Positions 1-6,019 of a DNA stretch of 10,167 nucleotides are shown one piece after another. How positions within the stretch are numbered: position 1 is the first letter of the stretch; every line of letters starts with the position of its first letter. The translations under genes were made by a program, and so were the position numbers. Source of the DNA: Patescibacteria group bacterium UBA5187 (GTDB lineage Bacteria > Patescibacteriota > Minisyncoccia > Phycocordibacterales > PALSA-1337); assembly GCA_002413065.1 (NCBI GenBank), contig DHWH01000031.1:399-10565 (forward strand). Direction: 5' to 3'. The notes below the pieces were generated by a model. The model worked only from the letters and a program-made list of their open reading frames with translations, did not search any database and was not told the origin of the DNA.

Positions 1-697
1 AGTACACGAGCACGCCGACGACAATACCGAGAATAATCTGGCCCTGAAGCCACAAGGCGATCTTTCGCTGTGAACGCTTCCACAAGTCGATAATGTAGTC
101 ATGATGTTTGACCGGTGCGACGATGCGCAAAAAGTCATCCACTCCCTCTTCCTGCACCGCGAGATAGAAAGACAAGACTAGAATAAGGATGAAACTCAAT
201 GCGCCGCCGAAGACCACGCTGGCAGTCTTGAATGCGCCCTCGCTCGTACCGACGATGAATGATTGCAGTCCATTTATAAATTCGGACACGGGGATCGAGT
301 GCGCAGACAGCGATGTCGAGGCTGCCGTGCCAAAATTGAAACCGACCGAAGATATTGGATTCCACAAATCCAGAAGAGAAATGTTGCGCGGAAGCGTGCT
401 TAGGAAGCCAACCGCGTCATTGACCACGACCGGCATGAAAAATATAAGTATTGCCGCAAGAACTGCCGCCGCGAGCACGTAAATGACGATGACACTTATC
501 ACGCGATGGACTTTGCGTCGCTGCAAACGTCTCACTACCGGCTCGATGGCAGATGCGATAACGATGGCCGCTACCACGACCAAAAGGATGTCTGACATGT
601 AATACAGGGCCAAGAGAAGCACTGCTATGAGGAAAAACCTTACGATTGTGCCGGTATTCAGGTTAATGTGAATAGGACGTGAGGAGTGATCTGACAT
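1..697 (-). CDS. AI-2E family (PerM/YhhT-type) membrane transporter, N-terminal part, cut by window edge
   Basis: The frame opens at ATG 697-695 and runs without a stop for 232 codons to base 1, so the C-terminal part lies outside the window. Several hydrophobic stretches can be read: about residues 20-51, 66-92, 155-181 and 214-232. Between the second and third is a long polar loop (about 93-154). The segment LSFYLAVQEEGVDDFLR (about 175-191), followed by a KR-rich amphipathic stretch and WLQGQIILGIVVG (about 216-228), is typical of the AI-2E transporter family. Family members are seven- to eight-helix inner-membrane proteins of about 350 residues. Reported roles include autoinducer-2 export and Na+/H+ antiport, and the substrate cannot be told from sequence. 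The gene follows the M16 peptidase by 26 bp but has its own promoter-like element. There is no Shine-Dalgarno sequence before the ATG. The family call is confident; the substrate is unknown. Confidence 0.88.
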   Translation of the reverse strand, partial: MSDHSSRPIHINLNTGTIVRFFLIAVLLLALYYMSDILLVVVAAIVIASAIEPVVRRLQRRKVHRVISVIVIYVLAAAVLAAILIFFMPVVVNDAVGFLSTLPRNISLLDLWNPISSVGFNFGTAASTSLSAHSIPVSEFINGLQSFIVGTSEGAFKTASVVFGGALSFILILVLSFYLAVQEEGVDDFLRIVAPVKHHDYIIDLWKRSQRKIALWLQGQIILGIVVGVLVY

Positions 698-703
698 GAT
701 GGC

Positions 704-731
704 AGTATATCACAGGGGTTTTCTTACTCAA
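704..731 (-). promoter_or_regulatory. Promoter of the AI-2E family gene
   Basis: On the minus strand a -35-like TTGAGT (731-726) is followed after 16 nt by TATACT (709-704), which is preceded by TGA to give an extended -10 (TGnTATACT). Only six bases separate the -10 box from the ATG at 697, so transcription would start at or next to the start codon (leaderless mRNA). The -35 overlaps the stop codon of the upstream peptidase gene. This was found by eye and has not been scored against a background. Confidence 0.55.
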
Positions 732-1995
732 ATTTCAAATATGTCTTGAATTCTTCCCCGTCCTTGAACTTGCCTATCACGGCCAAATTCAAACCTGTAT
801 TTACAAATATATCCTGCGCCAGTTTTTGCACATCTTCGGCTGTTACATTATTCACTTTGGCAATCATATCCTCGGGCAATTCAATTTTTTTCTTTAAAAT
901 TTCCTGATAACCGGCAAATTCCGCGCGAGCATCGGATGTTTCCAATTCGAGCATGGTCATACCGGCAATATAATCTTTGACTTTCTTGAGTTCGGCGGAA
1001 GATACGAGTTCATGCTTCAGACGATTGCATTCCCCCATAATACCTCGAATACCCTCCTCTACTCGAGAATTATCGACACCGGCAGAGATAGTCAAATCAC
1101 CATGATCGGTAAAAGGATCATGTGACGCTCGCACGTAATAACAGATGCCGAGTTCATCACGCATTTTCGAGAATAACCGCGAACTCATCCCATGCCCCAA
1201 GATTGTAGTTAATACGTTCATCACGGGAATACGGGGACCCATTATCGAAAACGTCCTGACTGCGATTGCAAGATGAGTTTGGTCAGTTTCTTTGAACTCA
1301 ACGCCTATCGAAGGCGAGAACTGGGATTCATGCACAGGCAATTTGCCTGATTTCGGAGTATTTAAGATCGGGGAAAATGCCTGTGCAACTTTATTTACAA
1401 TAGTATCTTCCGCGAAGGACCCGGATATTATAATGGTGGTAGCCTTTCCAACGTACTGCTCGTTACGGTATTTTATAAAATGATCGGGAGTAAATGAGCG
1501 AACGTTTTCCTCGCTTCCCGTAATCATCCAGCCTGCAGGCTGGTCGCCATGCATAATTTTTGACAGCAGGTTGTGAACGCGACTTTGCGGCAAATCATTG
1601 TACATGCGAATTTCCTCGATGATGACGCCGGCTTCTTTTTTGATTTCATTTTGATCAAACAACGGATTCAAATACATATCGGAAACAATATCCAGAATCG
1701 TGTCCAGATGCCGGCTATCCGTCTTGGCGTAGTAACCCGTATATTCCTGACTTGTAAACGCATTGTATTGCGCGCCAAGAGAATCCAATTCCCTGGAAAT
1801 ATCGCTAGCTTTGGGGCGTCGCGGAGTACCTTTGAAAACCATATGCTCGAGGAAATGAGAAAGTCCGTTTATTTCTTTCGTCTCATATTTTGAGCCAGCT
1901 TCGACCATGACAAGCACAGTTACCGATGGATTATCGGGCATAGGTATGGTGACTACGCGAAGTCCATTGGGTAAAATAGCTTTATTAAATTTCAT
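724..1995 (-). CDS. M16 family zinc metallopeptidase (MPP/YmxG-like)
   Basis: A 423-residue protein with the usual length and two-lobe layout of single-chain M16B peptidases. The inverted zinc motif HxxEH is present as HFLEH (His47, Glu50, His51). The third ligand is in the segment GVIIEEIRM (Glu127 or Glu128), about 76 residues downstream as the family requires, so the site looks catalytic. The C-terminal lobe has the family signature GHGMSSRLFSKMRDELGICY (about 268-287), with the conserved Arg and Tyr that bind substrate. There is no signal peptide or membrane helix, so it is probably cytosolic. M16 enzymes degrade or process peptides inside a clamshell chamber, and the substrate here is unknown. 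Many relatives act as pairs of active and inactive subunits, but only one copy is visible. The gene starts 19 bp after the glyQS stop and is probably co-transcribed with it. There is no clear Shine-Dalgarno sequence; a weak GATAAA lies 8 nt before the ATG. Confidence 0.93.
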   Translation of the reverse strand: MKFNKAILPNGLRVVTIPMPDNPSVTVLVMVEAGSKYETKEINGLSHFLEHMVFKGTPRRPKASDISRELDSLGAQYNAFTSQEYTGYYAKTDSRHLDTILDIVSDMYLNPLFDQNEIKKEAGVIIEEIRMYNDLPQSRVHNLLSKIMHGDQPAGWMITGSEENVRSFTPDHFIKYRNEQYVGKATTIIISGSFAEDTIVNKVAQAFSPILNTPKSGKLPVHESQFSPSIGVEFKETDQTHLAIAVRTFSIMGPRIPVMNVLTTILGHGMSSRLFSKMRDELGICYYVRASHDPFTDHGDLTISAGVDNSRVEEGIRGIMGECNRLKHELVSSAELKKVKDYIAGMTMLELETSDARAEFAGYQEILKKKIELPEDMIAKVNNVTAEDVQKLAQDIFVNTGLNLAVIGKFKDGEEFKTYLKFE

Positions 1996-2014
1996 ATAAT
2001 CACTTTATCTTCAC

Positions 2015-3358
2015 TTATTTAATTTTTTGAGTAAGAAAGCTTATCAATTCATTTTCTGTCACTCTCTCCTGCTTGCCCGTATCCCGATCTCGCACCGTAA
2101 CGCCGGCACCTTTTTCAATCGTATCGAAATCGATAGTGACGCAAAATGGCGTGCCTATCTCATCTTGTCTGCGGTATCGTTTGCCGATATTGCCGTTGTC
2201 GTCGAATATCGCTGCTGGAATTGTCTTTTTTATCATTTTAAATATTTCTCGAGCTTTCTCCACTAGTTGCGGCTTATTGCGAAGAAGAGGAAAAACGGCA
2301 ACAGTATAAGGCGCGACTGACGGACTCAACTTCAGATAGGTGCGAGTTTCGCCGCCGAGAGTATCTTCGGTATAAGCATCCGTGAGGATGGCCAATACCG
2401 TGCGGTCCAAACCAAAGGAAGGCTCGATGCAATGTGGAATGAAACGTTCTTTCGTTTCTTCATCGTAATACGACAAATCAACTTTACTGAATTCGGAATG
2501 CTGTTTCAGGTCAAAATCTGTTCTGTATGCCAATCCATACAGTTCTTTTCTTCCAAAAGGAAAATCGAATTCAAAATCGATCGTGCGCTTGGAGTAATGG
2601 GCGCGATCGCCATCAGGGACTTCCAATTCGTGAACCTTGGAGACATCCAAACCGACATCCGCAATAAATGCTTTGACCTCCTCCTGAAAATGAGCGAACA
2701 CTTTTTCCCAATCCTTTGGATGTACGAAATATTCGATCTCCATCTGCTCGAACTCGCGCGCACGGAAAAGGAAATCTCGTGGAGCGATTTCATTTCTGAA
2801 TGCCTTGCCGATCTGCGCCAGACCGAATGGAAGCTTTGGGTGCTGAGAATCCAGAATATTCTTGAAATTTACGAACATGCCCTGGGCAGTCTCAGGTCGC
2901 AGATACGAGATGGAAGTTTCATCCTGTGTGGCACCAACATGCGTCTTGAACATCATGTTGAATTGGCGCGCTTCGCCGAGCTGGCCGCCACAGTCAGGAC
3001 ATTTTTTTGGATCAGTGAGCTGATCTGCCCGGAAACGATGCTGACATTTTTTGCATTCAACCAATGGATCTGAAAAGCCGGAAACGTGTCCGCTCGCCTT
3101 CCACGCATTCTGGTTCATGAGAATGGCAGCATCGAGACCGAACATATCATCGCGGGTATCGACAAAACGCTTCCACCAGAGCCTGCGCACATTATTCTTG
3201 AGAGCTACGCCGAGAGGGCCGTAATCCCATGTTCCGGCAAGGCCGCCGTAGATTTCCGATCCCTGGAAAATAAAACCGCGCCGCTTGGCGAGCGAAATAA
3301 CCGCGTCCATAACGTCTGTTTTTTCATTCATCTGGGCCGCTGTCTCCTTTTTTAACAT
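2015..3358 (-). CDS. glyQS: Glycine--tRNA ligase, single-chain class II (alpha2 type)
   Basis: This enzyme charges tRNA-Gly with glycine. Numbered from ATG 3358 (447 residues), it has the family opening KRRGFIFQGSEIYGG (about 25-39) and TWDYGPLG. A C4 zinc insertion follows (Cys102/105 and Cys120/123), then class II motif 2 (FRNE, 187-190) with the PRDFLFRAREFEQMEIEYF block, and motif 3 (GLDR, 316-319). The C-terminal anticodon-binding domain starts near 350 (LSPSVAPYTVAVFPL) and runs to the end. It is not the two-gene alpha2beta2 enzyme. The start is uncertain. ATG 3358 sits directly behind a good promoter and would be leaderless. ATG 3331 (438 residues) has AAAGGAG upstream but at a long spacing (12 nt). 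An ATG at 3403 would overlap the preceding gene and lie upstream of the -10 box, so it was not chosen. The M16 peptidase follows 19 bp downstream. Confidence 0.96.
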   Translation of the reverse strand: MLKKETAAQMNEKTDVMDAVISLAKRRGFIFQGSEIYGGLAGTWDYGPLGVALKNNVRRLWWKRFVDTRDDMFGLDAAILMNQNAWKASGHVSGFSDPLVECKKCQHRFRADQLTDPKKCPDCGGQLGEARQFNMMFKTHVGATQDETSISYLRPETAQGMFVNFKNILDSQHPKLPFGLAQIGKAFRNEIAPRDFLFRAREFEQMEIEYFVHPKDWEKVFAHFQEEVKAFIADVGLDVSKVHELEVPDGDRAHYSKRTIDFEFDFPFGRKELYGLAYRTDFDLKQHSEFSKVDLSYYDEETKERFIPHCIEPSFGLDRTVLAILTDAYTEDTLGGETRTYLKLSPSVAPYTVAVFPLLRNKPQLVEKAREIFKMIKKTIPAAIFDDNGNIGKRYRRQDEIGTPFCVTIDFDTIEKGAGVTVRDRDTGKQERVTENELISFLTQKIK

Positions 3359-3364
3359 AGGGGC

Positions 3365-3394
3365 ATTGTATATCAAAAGCCGATTACCTGCCAA
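3365..3394 (-). promoter_or_regulatory. Promoter of glyQS (and probably the M16 peptidase)
   Basis: On the minus strand TTGGCA (3394-3389, one mismatch to the -35 consensus) is followed after 16 nt by TATACA (3372-3367), preceded by TGA. Shifted by two bases, the overlapping hexamer TACAAT (3370-3365) would have an 18-nt spacer. From TACAAT to ATG 3358 there are six bases, which predicts a leaderless or nearly leaderless transcript. The -35 and part of the spacer lie in the last codons of the preceding surface-protein gene. Confidence 0.6.
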
Positions 3395-5330
3395 CCAACT
3401 CATCCCCGCTCTTATAAGCCGGATCCGTACTGAAGCGAGTCGTCAAAAGATCTTGCTGGCTTTGCAATTGCGTATTCGTGAAGCTATCTACCGCCATCAG
3501 CTTCGCTGCATTGATCAACGTAAGCAATTGCCCGGCCTGCGTTACGCTCGGCTTGAGTGAAACTTGGAATGCAACCTCCCTTCTTCGGGACGTGCTCAAT
3601 GTATACGTGCTGACATTTCCGATGTTCCACGTCACTTCTCCGGTATTTTCATCGAATGTTACATTCTCGTTTGACGGACTGACCGCATCAACCCATTTAA
3701 CGTATGCCGGAAGCGTTGCCGTGACTTTGGCATTATTGACCACGCTCGATGTGTTGTCGACATCCCACACTACTGTGTACGTGCTCGTCTGCTCGGCTTT
3801 AGGAGGGATAGGACCAGTGTTCGCAAAAGGTCCGGTCGTTCGTAAGATGCGGCCGGAAAGCGCAACCTGCGAGGAGACTCGGAGATTTCGCGTCACCGTC
3901 GAGGTAAGTGTTTGCGGCACATTCGTTTCTTGGGTGCGATCGGCCGCAACATTCGCCGTAATAGTAATTGTCGGATCAACAATAAGGCCCTGAGCCGTTC
4001 CGAGATCCTTCGGAATTACGGCGAATGAAACTATGCCTGTCTCGCCCGCATCTGCCGTAGCCAATTCGGAATTCGTCCTTCTATTCCACGTAATTTTATT
4101 TGTCGCTGAATCAAAATATCCCAGGTTAGGCAAAATGGAAGTCTTGTCATACGCTGATCCTGATACTGTAGCCGTAATGACCAGATTCGAAACTGCCACA
4201 GGAAGATTGTTGAACCAGGTAACCTGCACTTGTTCCAGGCGGCCGAACTGTCCCACATGATCGCTTGCCGCATGATCGTTGTCGATGGCAAGACTGAGCG
4301 ACACGAACGGCTTTTGAATGGTGATATCTTGTGCTACGGCCATATATTGCGTGCCGATCACCCTGGCATTCGATGCGCTTTGCGCCCCTACGATAAAATG
4401 GAATGCCCGCAGATCAGTATCTTCACCGGCCAATTTTCCATGCAGAGTAATAGTACGTTCGCTTCCTGAAGGAATATCCCCGATCTTCCACAGAGCATTG
4501 CCTGATAATGGCTGGATATTCGAAGAAATGAAGGTGTACCCAAAAGGATACTCGGCCTGCAGCAGAATATTTTTCAGGACTTCCTTTGAATTCGATTTGA
4601 GAATGACTTTGAGGTCAAATTCCTGATCGGACGTAATCTCCTTGAACGATGATACGGTTACGTTTATAGGCGAAGAGTTGATGAGGACGGCATATGACTG
4701 GGTTTTAGTGAATGTGGCGGATGAGCCTTTTACGGAATAGGTAACGTTGGCCGTGATCTGTTTCTGAACGTTTTCTTCACCGAATATGATCGCTGTGACT
4801 GATTTTGACTTCGAACCGCCAACTGCAATATCACCGAGAAGTTCACGATAATTCTTTAATTCTTGGGATGAATTGCCAGCACTCGTAGCGCCAGCTGGAA
4901 AATCAACTGACAAATCTGCGAGTTGCAGATCGACGTTATTTTTATTTTTGACCGTTATATCGAACGTTACGGGCTCTCCTCCGGGAATAGAAACGGGACC
5001 ATTGATCGCGATCTCGATATTATCCGCTGAGATCAGATTGCTTCCATTGGAAAATAGGTACGATCCGATGCCGACGGCTATCACGCAGAAGATCGCCGAT
5101 CCTATGAGAAGTTTTGTAAAAAAAGACATGGAATGATTTTCGTATGCCGTATTCATGGCAACGGGGTTTTTAAGGGAATTATTTTCTTCGGAATGTTCCC
5201 AGTCGCTCTGCACATTCGTATTGGTATCCGTAAATCGAAGCTTGCGGCGCGTGCGCACATCGGGAGCAGTCCGCGAGTAGAGAGACTTCTTTAGTTCTTC
5301 AATGTAGCTTTTATCGTCAGGAGAAGGCAC
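3384..5330 (-). CDS. Single-pass membrane-anchored surface protein with DUF11-like repeat modules
   Basis: A 648-residue protein starting with GTG; there is no in-frame ATG between this codon and the upstream stop. Residues 1-70 are polar and rich in charged residues (RTRRK near 26-30) and probably cytoplasmic. A single hydrophobic helix spans about 74-93. The remaining 550 residues are probably outside the cell: Ser/Thr/Asn/Val-rich, beta-type, almost cysteine-free. Four Ig-like modules can be made out, about 104-220, 221-335, 340-485 and 486-625. Each ends in a variant of a W-x-I-G/N-x strand followed by an alternating hydrophobic strand. The last two match the DUF11 pattern best (VVWDVDNTSSVVNNAKVTA, about 520-538; GEVTWNIGNV, about 564-573). 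I see no sortase or other C-terminal anchor. Such proteins are common cell-surface or pilus-like components, and the actual role is unknown. Its 3' end carries the glyQS promoter. The topology is inferred from sequence only. Confidence 0.85.
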   Translation of the reverse strand: MPSPDDKSYIEELKKSLYSRTAPDVRTRRKLRFTDTNTNVQSDWEHSEENNSLKNPVAMNTAYENHSMSFFTKLLIGSAIFCVIAVGIGSYLFSNGSNLISADNIEIAINGPVSIPGGEPVTFDITVKNKNNVDLQLADLSVDFPAGATSAGNSSQELKNYRELLGDIAVGGSKSKSVTAIIFGEENVQKQITANVTYSVKGSSATFTKTQSYAVLINSSPINVTVSSFKEITSDQEFDLKVILKSNSKEVLKNILLQAEYPFGYTFISSNIQPLSGNALWKIGDIPSGSERTITLHGKLAGEDTDLRAFHFIVGAQSASNARVIGTQYMAVAQDITIQKPFVSLSLAIDNDHAASDHVGQFGRLEQVQVTWFNNLPVAVSNLVITATVSGSAYDKTSILPNLGYFDSATNKITWNRRTNSELATADAGETGIVSFAVIPKDLGTAQGLIVDPTITITANVAADRTQETNVPQTLTSTVTRNLRVSSQVALSGRILRTTGPFANTGPIPPKAEQTSTYTVVWDVDNTSSVVNNAKVTATLPAYVKWVDAVSPSNENVTFDENTGEVTWNIGNVSTYTLSTSRRREVAFQVSLKPSVTQAGQLLTLINAAKLMAVDSFTNTQLQSQQDLLTTRFSTDPAYKSGDELVGR

Positions 5331-5337
5331 ATGCTGT

Positions 5338-5366
5338 ATTGTACAATAAAAACAGGTATTTATTAA
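5338..5366 (-). promoter_or_regulatory. Promoter of the surface protein gene
   Basis: TACAAT (5343-5338, minus strand) lies seven bases before the GTG start codon. A TTAATA (5366-5361) sits 17 nt further upstream as a weak -35 (4 of 6). Transcription would begin at or near the GTG itself, which supports GTG 5330 as the real start. An ATG two bases upstream (5332) is out of frame. Confidence 0.5.
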
Positions 5367-5404
5367 GTAAAATTCGCCGGGTATGCCATTTCCTATGCGC
5401 TAAA

Positions 5405-6019
5405 TTACAAATGCGATTCCCGAAGCGCTTTATTTATATGCTGATTGAGCAACATCCTCTTTTCTTTATAGGTTTCAAGCAGCTGAATCGAAAAATTTCC
5501 TTCTTTTATTTCTTGATTAATTAAAGGGTCCTTTCCGATATATCCCAACAATGCCAACATCCGCAGAACAGTTACCGATTCGAGTGTTTTGAGCTGTTCT
5601 TCTGAAATCTCAGTTCGTTCGATAAATTGCACACAAGATCGAATGCAATCAAATAATTCTGGGTGCGCTTCTTCCCCATGCAGAAGACGACGAAGCAATA
5701 ATGCCAGGCGGGCGATGAGTTCATATGTGTTATATCGGGCACCCGTATTAATTTTCATTGTGTCCCCCTCCACCCCACTTTCCGACACGCTCTGCGCCGC
5801 GCTCGTCAGCCTCCAATATTCTTTTCCTCGAACAAGCGAAAAAGTCCCGAAGGAATATTCCTGAGTGTGATATCGCAATTTTGATTTTTCAAAACGAATC
5901 CCTTGTGCAGTTGCCACAATAAGACCAAAGTCTCTCGTAAAAATATAGAGAATCTTCCCCGCTTCGCCATAAGGACGAGACTCGATGATAAATCCGAGGG
6001 TAGTGTGTATGCTATGCAT
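5405..6019 (-). CDS. recO: DNA repair protein RecO, short form without zinc finger
   Basis: RecO works with RecR and RecF to load RecA onto SSB-coated single-stranded DNA and to anneal strands. The 204-residue product begins with the family OB-fold: TTLGFIIESRPYGEAGKILY (about 6-25), FTRDFGLI (27-34) and an ATAQGIRFEKSKLR strand (36-49). A helical C-terminal part contains the conserved LRMLALLGY (152-160). In Escherichia coli-type and Deinococcus-type RecO a CxxC zinc finger follows that helix. Here there is none and the protein ends about 40 residues later, making it shorter than the usual 240-250 residues. The start chosen is ATG 6019, which overlaps the ileS stop by 8 nt (ATGCATAG) and implies translational coupling. 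A TTG at 6040 would extend the frame but has no support. No promoter of its own is visible, so it is probably transcribed with ileS. Confidence 0.9.
   Translation of the reverse strand: MHSIHTTLGFIIESRPYGEAGKILYIFTRDFGLIVATAQGIRFEKSKLRYHTQEYSFGTFSLVRGKEYWRLTSAAQSVSESGVEGDTMKINTGARYNTYELIARLALLLRRLLHGEEAHPELFDCIRSCVQFIERTEISEEQLKTLESVTVLRMLALLGYIGKDPLINQEIKEGNFSIQLLETYKEKRMLLNQHINKALRESHL

Noticed and set aside
135..365. Minus-strand open frame of 76 codons near the left edge
   Set aside because: It overlaps the AI-2E family gene in another frame. The family-matching frame runs from 697 to the edge.
2432..3073. Plus-strand open frame of 213 codons
   Set aside because: It is antisense to the motif 2/motif 3 core of GlyRS, and its composition (rich in F, I and R) is typical of a shadow frame.
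3359..3403. ATG at 3403 as the glyQS start
   Set aside because: It lies upstream of the predicted -10 box and inside the preceding gene, and the added residues do not resemble GlyRS.
5344..5404. Possible terminator after recO (A/T stem near AATAAA/TTTATT)
   Set aside because: The stem is only A/T pairs with no following T-tract of its own, and it overlaps the promoter of the surface protein gene.
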